Below are positions 1 to 6,464 of a DNA stretch of 27,696 bases, piece after piece. The stretch is from Chloroflexota bacterium (GTDB lineage Bacteria > Chloroflexota > UBA6077 > JACCZL01), in NCBI GenBank assembly GCA_020845495.1, contig JADLFM010000085.1:1-27696 (forward strand), given 5' to 3'. The stretch's first letter is position 1. The number at the start of each line of letters is the position of its first letter. Under the pieces are notes generated by a model. It made no database searches. It was not told where the DNA came from and was given only the letters and a program-made list of their open reading frames with translations. Both the position numbers and the translations under genes were made by a program.

Positions 1-38
1 ACATCTTATAATGCATGATTACGACTCTCCACTCGAAG

Positions 39-59
39 AAAAACGCCCCGCAGGGCGTT
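39..59 (-). terminator. Rho-independent terminator of the tRNA-Ala locus
   Basis: On the minus strand a 7-bp perfect stem (AACGCCC, GGGCGTT) with a 4-nt loop is followed by a run of five T. It lies just downstream of the tRNA-Ala 3' end and is best read as that gene's native terminator, left in place when the 5' half was displaced. Confidence 0.8.
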
Positions 60-72
60 CACTAGATCGCTC

Positions 73-123
73 TGGTGGACCTGAGGGGAATCGAACCCCT
101 GACCTCTTCCATGCCAAGGAAGC
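73..123 (-). tRNA. 3' half of tRNA-Ala(GGC); probable attachment-site remnant
   Basis: Read on the minus strand, this stretch has a 5-bp anticodon stem (CTTCC/GGAAG) around a TTGGCAT loop with anticodon GGC, a variable loop, a T arm (AGGGG, TTCGAAT, CCCCT), a 3' acceptor strand CAGGTCC, discriminator A and an encoded CCA. Position 70 is U, which fits the G3-U70 identity pair of tRNA-Ala. The D arm and 5' acceptor strand are absent: upstream of the anticodon stem the sequence no longer resembles a tRNA. This is therefore not a working gene. A 3' fragment that keeps its terminator is what remains at the distal end of an element that integrated into a tRNA gene and rebuilt the intact copy at the other end. 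That interpretation is inference; the other end is not in the window. Confidence 0.8.
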
Positions 124-805
124 TACCGCGGGCAGGGGCTCTTTCGCTGTTTTGGCCGCGTTCGTCCGGGATCCGCTGCCATGGAAGCCGCGCCGGGATT
201 CCAGGCTGCAACAGCAGTTTAGGCCAGATTTTGCCTGCCAGGCAATTCCCACACCGCCGCTCTGTGTGCGATGGTGATCAGTCAGTCGGCTACCGACCGC
301 TGGGTGGACGTGGCCGCTGGACCTCACCACCTCGCCGCGGCTGAGGGGCTCGCCAATGCCAGATCACGATGGTGGAGTCCTGCGGCCGCCCGACTGGACC
401 AGTGTTGCCGGAACGAACCGGCCGTGAGTCTTTCAGATGGGCATGCTCTCTTCTGAGGCAGAGTCATATATAGTTGACCAGATAGCATTCTACTGTCGGT
501 TTCAGTATACTGGCTCGACATGCTGACCGAGCGCGGCGGACCTGTACTTGAGCGCCATGCACGATGGAACCGATTCGCGTCGCCACCAGAAGTCGTGGGA
601 CAAGCCATGCCGGCGAACAACCCCGGCGACGGACTGCGTGGCGATAGGACACACGGTCACTGTCAGCGGACTTCGGCGCCCGCCGAGTTCAGTCCCAGCG
701 GATACCGTATCCCGTCGGAGCCTTCGCGTTGCCCACGAGTTTGTCACCTTCCGCCGACGACGTCGGGACGGCGCTGGTAGTCCAACGAGGGGAGAGAACG
801 TGCCG
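124..805. other. Non-coding stretch and long leader ahead of the first DUF3830 gene
   Basis: I find no convincing gene here. The open frames are short, Arg/Pro/Ser-rich and resemble no family. The interval contains the probable junction of the integrated element with the tRNA fragment (about 123), the operator-like site at 471-480, and a perfect 10-bp palindrome CAGTATACTG at 503-512 that contains the -10-like hexamer TATACT. About 290 nt then separate this promoter-like region from the DUF3830 start at 806, so the transcript would have a long untranslated leader. Confidence 0.5.
471..480 (+). promoter_or_regulatory. Operator-like site A (TAGTTGACCA)
   Basis: Reverse complement of the core TGGTCAACTA. 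On the minus strand the flanks read GCTATCTGGTCAACTATA, matching sites B and E over most positions, and the outer bases make a partial dyad. It lies upstream of the plus-strand DUF3830 pair, in a region with a TATACT box at 506-511. No well-spaced -35 partner for that box is clear. Confidence 0.55.
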
Positions 806-1248
806 ATGGCCAAGAGGATCCGCGTTCGTGTTGACGGCGTGACGGCGGAGGCCGCGCTCCTGGAAGACGCGGCGCCACGCACCGTTCAGGCCTTGTGGAG
901 CCTGCTCCCGATCAACGATCGCACGATCCAGACACGTTGGTCTGGCGACGCCTGGCGCACCGAGGGCAACTACGAGCTTCTCACCGAGGCCGACGCCGTC
1001 GAGAACCCGGCCGGCCGCCTCTCCGCCGGCGACATCATCTACTACCCCGGCTACAAGTACCAGTTGCTCAGTTGCTCAAGGTTGGCTTCGCCTACGGCAA
1101 GGCGCAGTGGCTCGCGCCGTTCATGGTGCCGGAGCCGGTCTCGTATATCGGCAGGATCGATACGAACCTCGAGGCGTTCGCCGCACGGTGCCAGCGCATC
1201 ATCTTCGAAGGACCGCTCGAAATCGAGATCAGCCGCCTCAGCGAATGA
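806..1248 (+). pseudogene. DUF3830 cyclophilin-like protein, frameshifted by 8-bp duplication
   Basis: DUF3830 proteins are about 140 aa with a predicted cyclophilin-like barrel; their function is not established. The reading frame starts MAKRIRVRVDG at 806 (ATG; a GTG at 800 is closer to the purine-rich GGGGAGAG). It carries family features: an AP-x-T-x-x-x-x-W-x-x-LP segment, a WSGDAWRTEG segment and a YYPGY turn. At 1062-1077 the octamer AGTTGCTC is present twice in tandem, shifting the frame by +2. Removing one copy joins the first frame directly to GFAYGKAQWLAPFM and the rest of the domain, ending at 1248. The intact paralogue at 17668-18105 aligns along the whole repaired product. As read, the product would be truncated and scrambled after the YPGY turn. 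A phase-variable repeat or an assembly error are the alternatives to a real pseudogene. Confidence 0.85.
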
Positions 1249-1304
1249 CGCTGTTCGGCGCGATCTGACGCCACCGAACACTGCAAGGAGCGCAGACTGG
1301 AGCC

Positions 1305-2168
1305 ATGATGTACATCGACGTTGCGTTCGCCGGGCTGCAGTTGCGGGCCCGACTCCTCGAACATCGTGCGCCCGCTACCGTCGCCGCCTTCCGCCAGAGC
1401 TTGCCGCTGGAGGGGCGCGCCTCCCAGGACCGGTATAGCCATCAGGTCATGCGGTTGACCTGCCGGATCGACGTGGACAGTGCTGGCGACCAGCGGTACG
1501 GGTATCAGCAACCGGGCCTCGTCATGCTCGACCCGGCGACCGGCGAGCTTGCCGTCTGCTTCGGGCGTGGGCGGCTCCAGAACGCGCTCGGGCCGATCTT
1601 CGCGATCCCGATCGCCGAGCTCGGCGGGGACCTGGCCGAGCTCGAAACGCGCGGGGAGGAGCTCCAGTTTCAGGGTGCGGCCCCGATCACCTTCACGGTG
1701 TCGCACGACCAGGAGTCGCCGCTGGCCGATCCGCCGATCGTGGGCCATCGGATGGCGCTGACCCTCGGGAGCGCGCGTGCAGAGGCGGTGCTGCTCGAAG
1801 AGACCTCGCCGAAGGCCACCGCCGCGCTCGCCGCCGCGCTGCCGCTGGTCGGAAAGGCGACCAACACGTTCGCCAGTGGCCCGCTGACGCGCTTCTGGAA
1901 TCCGAGCGGCGGCCCCCAGGGCGAGACGCCGCTGGACGTGCCCGCGAGCGAGGTCAACACGAACACGCTGTACGGCGGCGGCTACTATCTGAGCAGCGCG
2001 CCGTATCGCGGCCTCCGCATCGCGGTGGTCGAGCCGACTGCGATGGGCGGCGGTCGGTCGGCGCTGGCGCCGGTCTTCCGCTTCGTCGGCGACTGGTCGG
2101 CCTTCGCCGCCGAGGCCGCGACCTTGACCATGGACGGCCAGAAGGATCTCCGGATCGAGTTCATCTAG
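1305..2168 (+). CDS. Fusion of two DUF3830 (cyclophilin-like) domains
   Basis: A 287-aa protein made of two successive DUF3830-like domains, about residues 1-140 and 150-287. Each half begins with a short beta-rich segment followed by the family signature (HRAPATVAAFRQSLPLEG in the first; EETSPKATAALAAALPLVG in the second) and ends in an I/L-x-F-type strand. Ordinary members are single domains of about 140 aa. Domain 1 lacks the usual WSG motif, so the halves have diverged. ATG codons stand at 1305 and 1308, with GGAG just upstream at 1299-1302 and AAGGAG at 1285-1290. It follows the broken DUF3830 gene by 56 nt, presumably in the same transcript. There is no signal peptide or membrane segment, so it is probably cytoplasmic. 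Its stop codon overlaps the stop of the convergent MmgE/PrpD gene. Function unknown. Confidence 0.8.
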   Translation: MMYIDVAFAGLQLRARLLEHRAPATVAAFRQSLPLEGRASQDRYSHQVMRLTCRIDVDSAGDQRYGYQQPGLVMLDPATGELAVCFGRGRLQNALGPIFAIPIAELGGDLAELETRGEELQFQGAAPITFTVSHDQESPLADPPIVGHRMALTLGSARAEAVLLEETSPKATAALAAALPLVGKATNTFASGPLTRFWNPSGGPQGETPLDVPASEVNTNTLYGGGYYLSSAPYRGLRIAVVEPTAMGGGRSALAPVFRFVGDWSAFAAEAATLTMDGQKDLRIEFI

Positions 2169-3559
2169 CGCGCCCCGGCGCCAACCGGCGACACGACCAG
2201 GGCATCCCGCAGCGCGGTCAGGTCGTCGGCGTCGCGCAGGCCGACGACCTGCTCCACGGCCCGGCTCACCTGCTCCTCGGTGAGCCGGCCGGCCGCGCAA
2301 TCGCGGAATTTGGTGATGACCTCGGCCATGCCGACCGGGTTCTCGGGCGCGCCGCGCGCGTAGCGGATCTGCTCCTGGAGCCGGCGGCCGGTGTGGGTCT
2401 GGACGGTCACCCGGACGACGCCGTCGCCGCCGGCCAGGCCCCCGGCCGCCTCCGGCGAGCCCGGCTCGAACGGGCGGACCTCGATCCGGGGGATCAGCGC
2501 CTGGACCTCGGGCCGTTCGACCATCTGGTCCTCGAAGCTGCTGAGGCCGACCGCCCCATCGACCAGGGCGGCGGCCAGCGCGTACTGCATGCTGAACTTG
2601 CCTTCGAGGCCGGAGTGCGGGCGCGGATAAATCAGCGGCTGCACTTCGGCCGGCGGCGCGCTGACCTCCGCGTGCGCCAGGTCTGAGCCGCTGAGCCCGT
2701 GCTGCTCGATCAGGCTGAAGAGGCCGTCGAGCGCGCGGTGGGTGCCGTAGCAGCACGGATACCGCTTGATGCCCAGGCCCGGCGACTCAAGCTCGAACGG
2801 CGCGCCGAGCGCGAGATCGGCCTCCGCGCCGGCCGGGTCCGCGCCGTGCGCGGCCAGGAAGCCGCGCCGCCCCTCGAAGACGTCCGGGCTGGCCGTGAAG
2901 CCGGCGCCGGCCAGTCTGGCCGCGCTGACGCCGCTGCGGCCGGCGTGGCCGGCGTGGTGCGGCTTGGTCATCGTGCCGAAGTTCGCTTGCAGCCCGGCCG
3001 CCGAGGACGCGGCGATCCCGAGCGCCATCTGGATGCCTGACGCATCGAGCCCGAGCAGCTTGGCGGCGGCGGCGGCGCTGGCGAAGCAGCCGGCCGTGGC
3101 CGTCATGTGCCAGCCGGTCAGGTAATGCTCGTTCCCGAGCACGCGCGCCAGTTTGGCCATCACCTCGACGCCGCCGATGTACGCGGTCAGGACGCTCGCG
3201 CCGGACGCGCCGGTGGCCTCCGCGACGGCCAGGACCGCCGGCAGGACCACGACGGTGGGGTGCCCGATGACCGCATAGCTCACGTCGTCGTAGTCGAGCG
3301 CGTGTGCGGCGATGCCGTTCACGAAGGCCGCCCACTCCATCGACGTGCGGAGTCCCGTGCCGATCTGCGACGCCACCGGCGCCGCCCCATCAGCGGCGGC
3401 GAGCCGGGCGGCAATCCGTACCGGAGGCTCGCTCAGGCCGGCCAGGGTGACACCCAGCATGTCGAGGATGCTGGCCGTGGCGCGTTCGACGGCCAGCGCC
3501 GGAATGTCGTCCAGGCGGAGGTCGGCGAGCCAGTCAGCGATTTCGCGGGTCAGTACCAC
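2165..3559 (-). CDS. MmgE/PrpD family protein (dehydratase/decarboxylase-like)
   Basis: A 464-aa full-length member of the MmgE/PrpD family, which includes 2-methylcitrate dehydratase, cis-aconitate decarboxylase and iminodisuccinate epimerase-type enzymes. Positions that form the active site in the family are present: the Asp-rich HALDYDD (residues 86-92), GHP (99-101), WHMTATAG with His151, and KPHHAGHAGRSG with Lys199 and His201/202. A later KRYPCCYGTH segment fits the lid domain. It starts at a GTG (3559) 19 nt after the isochorismatase-like gene, and both follow the TetR gene, so the three probably form one minus-strand operon. The exact substrate cannot be read off; with the CoA-transferase, MaoC and CitE genes nearby, a C4-C6 di- or tricarboxylate is likely. 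Cytoplasmic. Confidence 0.9.
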   Translation of the reverse strand: MVLTREIADWLADLRLDDIPALAVERATASILDMLGVTLAGLSEPPVRIAARLAAADGAAPVASQIGTGLRTSMEWAAFVNGIAAHALDYDDVSYAVIGHPTVVVLPAVLAVAEATGASGASVLTAYIGGVEVMAKLARVLGNEHYLTGWHMTATAGCFASAAAAAKLLGLDASGIQMALGIAASSAAGLQANFGTMTKPHHAGHAGRSGVSAARLAGAGFTASPDVFEGRRGFLAAHGADPAGAEADLALGAPFELESPGLGIKRYPCCYGTHRALDGLFSLIEQHGLSGSDLAHAEVSAPPAEVQPLIYPRPHSGLEGKFSMQYALAAALVDGAVGLSSFEDQMVERPEVQALIPRIEVRPFEPGSPEAAGGLAGGDGVVRVTVQTHTGRRLQEQIRYARGAPENPVGMAEVITKFRDCAAGRLTEEQVSRAVEQVVGLRDADDLTALRDALVVSPVGAGAR

Positions 3560-3578
3560 GGCATCCTCGCCTTCACGG

Positions 3579-4241
3579 TCAACGCGGCAACGATCGCAGA
3601 TACGCCTCGACCTGCTCCAGCGCCATCACGTCCCCATACTTGGCGTCCATGTCGAACAGGTTGACGCGATGCGGCGTGAGCGCGCGGTCGAACACGCACT
3701 CCTCCACGATGGCGTTCTTGAAGCCATGGGCCGCGCCGTCCACGACACTCGCCCGGACGCAGCCGCTGGTGACGCAGCCGGTGTGGATCACGGTGTCCAC
3801 CCCGCGCTTGACAAGGTTGGCGGCCAGCCTCGTGCCGAAGAAGGCGCTGGCCGACTCCTTCTCGATGACGAGCTCGTCCGGGCGCGGCGCCAGCTCGTCC
3901 ACGATCTGCGTCCCGAGACGCGGCGATCGGAGCGTGTCCGGCCGCTCGAAGCCGTGGGTGTACGCGACGGGCAGCCCGAGTGACCGCGCAAGCTCCAGCA
4001 GCCGCGCGATGTGTGGGATCGACTCCCACGCCATCGGGCCGCAGCTATTGCGGTACATGGCGATCGATTCGAGGTGCTCCTGCCCGCGCAGGCCGGTGAA
4101 GTTGTACTCCACGTCGACGATCAGCAGCGCCGGGCGGGTCCCGAGCCCGTACGCTCGCTGGTAGCCGGCCCGGCGGTAGACCTCGATCTCATCTGCTGGG
4201 AACAGGTCGGCCCAGGGCCGGGCGGTCTCGGTGCCAGTCAT
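3579..4241 (-). CDS. Isochorismatase-like cysteine hydrolase (amidohydrolase type)
   Basis: A 220-aa cysteine hydrolase of the isochorismatase-like superfamily. The catalytic triad is visible: Asp43 in LLIVDVEYNFTG, Lys128 in VIEKESASAFF and Cys161 in TGCVTSGCVRASVVDG. The VDVEYNFTG and CVRASVVDG motifs and the length best match the N-carbamoylsarcosine/maleamate/ureidoacrylate amidohydrolase branch rather than true isochorismatase, so hydrolysis of an amide or carbamoyl bond is the likely reaction. The start at 4241 (ATG) follows a GGGGG stretch about 9 nt upstream. It sits 26 nt after the TetR gene and 19 nt before MmgE/PrpD, consistent with one operon. An amidase here suggests that the imported compound carries an amide or that a carbamoyl/maleamate-type intermediate is formed; this is inference. 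Confidence 0.9.
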   Translation of the reverse strand: MTGTETARPWADLFPADEIEVYRRAGYQRAYGLGTRPALLIVDVEYNFTGLRGQEHLESIAMYRNSCGPMAWESIPHIARLLELARSLGLPVAYTHGFERPDTLRSPRLGTQIVDELAPRPDELVIEKESASAFFGTRLAANLVKRGVDTVIHTGCVTSGCVRASVVDGAAHGFKNAIVEECVFDRALTPHRVNLFDMDAKYGDVMALEQVEAYLRSLPR

Positions 4242-4267
4242 ACGGCCTGCCCCCAGGAATCTGCGCG

Positions 4268-4921
4268 CTAGGCGCGCAGGAGGCGATCGAGCGTCGTGGC
4301 GACGACGGCGAGTCCGTGGTCCAGGTCGAAGTCCGGTTCGAGCAGCCACTGGTATCCGGCGCCCCGAATCAGGCTGATGATCAGCGACGCGGCTTCGTCC
4401 ACATCGGTATCGGCGCGAACCACACCCGCCTCGATGCCCTTCGTCAGGATGTCGCGGTACATGATGCGCTGGCTCTCGTGGAACGCGCGGACGCGCTCCT
4501 CCAGGACCCCGACCCCGAGGACCGCCTCGAACATCAGCGCGTACAGCGCCTTGACGTTGGTCGGGTTGCGCCGGACGGCCGTGCGTGTGACGTCGAGCAG
4601 CGATCGGATGGCGTCCAGGCCCAGCCGGCCGACGATCGCCGGGCGGACCTCGCGCGCGGTCCAATCGGCCGTCATCCGATCGAAGAGTGCACGCAGCAGG
4701 CCCTCTTTCGAGCCAAACCGCAAGGTGACGAGCCCGTGGCTGTAGCCGGATTTGGCGGCGATCTCGATCAGGCTGGTCCGCTCGTACCCCTTCTCGGCGA
4801 TCAGTTGGGCGGCGGCCTGGAGGAGGCGAGCGGTCGAGAGATCGGACCGGCGCTTGTGCCCGTTGAGCGCCGGTCGTGGCGGGCTCTCGATGTCGCGGTC
4901 TTCGCTTGCGATGGTACTCAT
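4268..4921 (-). CDS. TetR/AcrR family transcriptional regulator
   Basis: A 217-aa TetR-type repressor. The N-terminal helix-turn-helix is clear: ARLLQAAAQLIAEKGYERTSL, then IAAKSGYSHGLVTLRFGSKEGLLRALF, about residues 29-80. The C-terminal helical half is ligand-binding and not assignable. It is the only conventional transcription factor in the catabolic cluster (up to 20 kb) and is the first gene of the minus-strand unit with the amidohydrolase and MmgE/PrpD genes. Its promoter has a consensus-like TATACT box ending only 8 nt before the ATG and operator-like site B over the -35 region, so self-regulation is plausible and the message should be nearly leaderless. It is the best in-window candidate to bind the five shared sites, although the short TGGT-NN-ACCA core also resembles operators of GntR/FadR-type regulators, none of which is encoded here. 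Confidence 0.93.
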   Translation of the reverse strand: MSTIASEDRDIESPPRPALNGHKRRSDLSTARLLQAAAQLIAEKGYERTSLIEIAAKSGYSHGLVTLRFGSKEGLLRALFDRMTADWTAREVRPAIVGRLGLDAIRSLLDVTRTAVRRNPTNVKALYALMFEAVLGVGVLEERVRAFHESQRIMYRDILTKGIEAGVVRADTDVDEAASLIISLIRGAGYQWLLEPDFDLDHGLAVVATTLDRLLRA

Positions 4922-4929
4922 GGCATGCT

Positions 4930-4960
4930 AGTATACGCCCAAAGATTGCTATCTGGTCAA
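4930..4960 (-). promoter_or_regulatory. Promoter of the TetR operon
   Basis: On the minus strand TTGACC (4955-4960) and TATACT (4930-4935) are separated by 19 bp, a slightly long spacing. The -10 box ends 8 nt before the ATG at 4921, so transcription should start within a nucleotide or two of the start codon, giving a leaderless or nearly leaderless mRNA. The -35 box lies inside operator-like site B. Confidence 0.6.
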
Positions 4961-4963
4961 CTA
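4954..4963 (+). promoter_or_regulatory. Operator-like site B (TGGTCAACTA)
   Basis: The core TGGTCAACTA, with left flank TTGCTATC shared with site A almost base for base (AGATTGCTATCTGGTCAACT versus AGAATGCTATCTGGTCAACT). It lies between the divergent TetR unit and the DUF3830 triplet and covers the TetR -35 box. Confidence 0.6.
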
Positions 4964-5086
4964 CCATTCTTCCTGCGGCAATCGCGGCCGGCCTGGGCGC
5001 GCTGGTGGCCGTCTCTGACCGGCGGGCTTCAGTCCGGCGCCTTAGACGCGCGAGCACCGTCGCGGGCAGCCAGTGGGAGGTACGGT

Positions 5087-5521
5087 GTGAGTCGTCGGAT
5101 CGAAGTCGAGGCTGATGGCGTTCGCGCGACGTTCGCGTTGATCGAGGAGTGGGCTCCGAAGACGACCGCATTGCTCTGGGACGTGCTGCCGCTCGAAGAC
5201 CGCGTCTTCCGCCACGGGAAGTACTCGGGCGACGCCTGCTTTCTGTACGCCGAAGACGAGCGTCTTGGGCAGTTGCCGGCCACCAACGAGCTCCCTGTGA
5301 CCTCAATCTATCAGGGCTACATCGTCGCCAGCCTGCACCCCGAACGCCGCTCCGTCGAGCTCCTGATCTCGTATGGGCTGGCCGAGTATCGTGGCCCGGA
5401 CGGCCGCCGGTACGTCACCCCGGTCGCCGAGATCGAGGGCGATGGCACGGCGTTCTACGACGTGCTGAAGCGCCGAGCGACGGACGGGCAGACGACGATC
5501 ACCGTGAGAAAGGCCGAGTGA
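5087..5521 (+). CDS. DUF3830 cyclophilin-like protein
   Basis: A 144-aa single-domain DUF3830 protein. Family features are an EEWAPKTTALLWDVLPLED segment near residues 20-38, a KYSGDACFLY segment, the central ELPVTSIYQGYIVAS turn, an ISYGLAEYRGPDGRRYVTPVA segment and a C-terminal TTITVRKAE strand. The GTG at 5087 is chosen because GGGAGG ends 6 nt upstream and the mature frame then begins RRIEVEADGV, as in the paralogues. It is first of three consecutive DUF3830 genes (gaps of 2 and 6 nt) expressed divergently from the TetR unit. No signal peptide, so cytoplasmic. Function unknown; a small-molecule-binding barrel rather than a peptidyl-prolyl isomerase is my guess. Confidence 0.85.
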   Translation: MSRRIEVEADGVRATFALIEEWAPKTTALLWDVLPLEDRVFRHGKYSGDACFLYAEDERLGQLPATNELPVTSIYQGYIVASLHPERRSVELLISYGLAEYRGPDGRRYVTPVAEIEGDGTAFYDVLKRRATDGQTTITVRKAE

Positions 5522-5523
5522 CG

Positions 5524-5940
5524 ATGGCGAGAAGGATCGCGCTTGCTCTCGACGGCACCACCGCGACGGCCGTCCTGCACGAGGATGCCGCGCCCAACTC
5601 CGCGCAGAAGATGTGGGACGCCCTGCCGATCGAGGCGACACTCCGTCACCTGCGCTGGGGCGGCAATGCGGCCTACGTCATCGCGGCGTCCCTGCGCGAC
5701 CCGGCCTTCCCGAAGGAGCATCGGGTCAGCCTCTACGCGCCGGGCACGCTGAACTATCAGCCGGAGTACGGCGAGATCAGCATCGCGTACGGCGAGTCAC
5801 AGGCGCGTGACGCCACCGGCAATGCCTGGGCGACTCCGCTTGCCACCTTCGAGGGCGACGCTCGCGCGTTCCTGGACGCCGTGGCGCGGACGCAGCACGA
5901 AGGCAGGAAACAGCTTGTGATCACGCGGCGGGAGGGCTGA
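5524..5940 (+). CDS. DUF3830 cyclophilin-like protein
   Basis: A 138-aa DUF3830 protein, second of the triplet. It starts MARRIALALDGTTATAVL at an ATG 2 nt after the previous stop, so translation is probably coupled. Family landmarks are HEDAAPNSAQKMWDALPIEA, the WGGNAAYV segment (in place of WSG), the GEISIAYGESQARDATG turn and a C-terminal KQLVITRREG strand. It is divergent from its neighbours (roughly a third of positions shared by eye), which argues for distinct ligands rather than recent gene amplification. Confidence 0.82.
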   Translation: MARRIALALDGTTATAVLHEDAAPNSAQKMWDALPIEATLRHLRWGGNAAYVIAASLRDPAFPKEHRVSLYAPGTLNYQPEYGEISIAYGESQARDATGNAWATPLATFEGDARAFLDAVARTQHEGRKQLVITRREG

Positions 5941-5946
5941 CGCGCT

Positions 5947-6369
5947 ATGGCACGCCACATCCAGGTTGAGGTGGAGGGCGTCGTCGCGGAGGCCGAGCTG
6001 TGCGACGCCCTGTCGCCGCGGACCGCCGAGGCGTTCTGGCAGTCGCTGCCGATCGAGGCGACGCTGACCCCGGTGAAGTGGTCCGGTGCCGCGTGCTTCT
6101 TCCGTCCAGGCGGGCCGCACCTGAGCAGCGTGACGGCCAATGAGATGCCGGTCGCGTCGATCTACCCGGGCTACATCGTCATCATGCCGGGCGGTGAGGC
6201 GCTGATCGCCTACGGAGCATCGGAGTGCCGCTCAGCCGGCGGCACCGAGTACACCACCCGGGTGGCGCGCCTGCTCGATCGCGGCTCGGACCTGCTGAAG
6301 GTCGTGGCGCGGACCCACGACGAGGGCAGCAAGACGATCAAGATCACCCGCATCGGCGCCGAGCAGTAG
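5947..6369 (+). CDS. DUF3830 cyclophilin-like protein
   Basis: A 140-aa DUF3830 protein, third of the triplet, starting at an ATG 6 nt after the previous stop. GGAGGG inside the end of the upstream gene serves as ribosome site. Landmarks are SPRTAEAFWQSLPIEA, VKWSGAACFFRPGG, the ASIYPGYIVIMPGGEALIAYG core and a KTIKITRI C-terminal strand. The stretch PVASIYPGYIV is close to that of the gene at 5087 (PVTSIYQGYIV), so these two are nearest relatives. It ends 33 nt before a bidirectional terminator-like hairpin that separates it from the convergent solute-binding lipoprotein gene. Confidence 0.85.
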   Translation: MARHIQVEVEGVVAEAELCDALSPRTAEAFWQSLPIEATLTPVKWSGAACFFRPGGPHLSSVTANEMPVASIYPGYIVIMPGGEALIAYGASECRSAGGTEYTTRVARLLDRGSDLLKVVARTHDEGSKTIKITRIGAEQ

Positions 6370-6402
6370 ACGACCGACGAACGCTCCCCGGCACAAGAAG
6401 GA

Positions 6403-6437
6403 CGGTGGCCCGAGCCAGACAACGGCTTGGGCCACCG
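6403..6437. terminator. Bidirectional terminator-like hairpin between convergent genes
   Basis: A 14-bp inverted repeat, CGGTGGCCCGAGCC and GGCTTGGGCCACCG, around a 7-nt loop; the only non-Watson-Crick position is a G-T. It lies between the DUF3830 triplet (ends 6369) and the convergent lipoprotein gene (ends 6465). A T-rich tail (CTTGTTGTTG) follows on the plus strand. Confidence 0.7.
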
Positions 6438-6464
6438 CCTTGTTGTTGCTGAGCGGCGCCGCAT

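Noticed and set aside
474..511. TTGACC plus TATACT as a standard promoter at site A
   Set aside because: The spacer would be 26 bp, well beyond the usual 16-19; the two elements are reported separately.
548..1438. A single 296-aa protein covering the first DUF3830 region
   Set aside because: Residues before 806 and after about 1078 are shadows; the downstream half of the domain continues in another frame after the 8-bp duplication.
1092..2756. Long minus-strand open frame (554 codons)
   Set aside because: Arg/Ala/Gly-rich, no family resemblance, and antisense to the DUF3830 and MmgE genes, which have clear motifs.
3579..5306. One 575-aa protein ending in the isochorismatase-like domain
   Set aside because: The upstream part is an out-of-frame shadow of the TetR gene. 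The domain has its own ATG at 4241.
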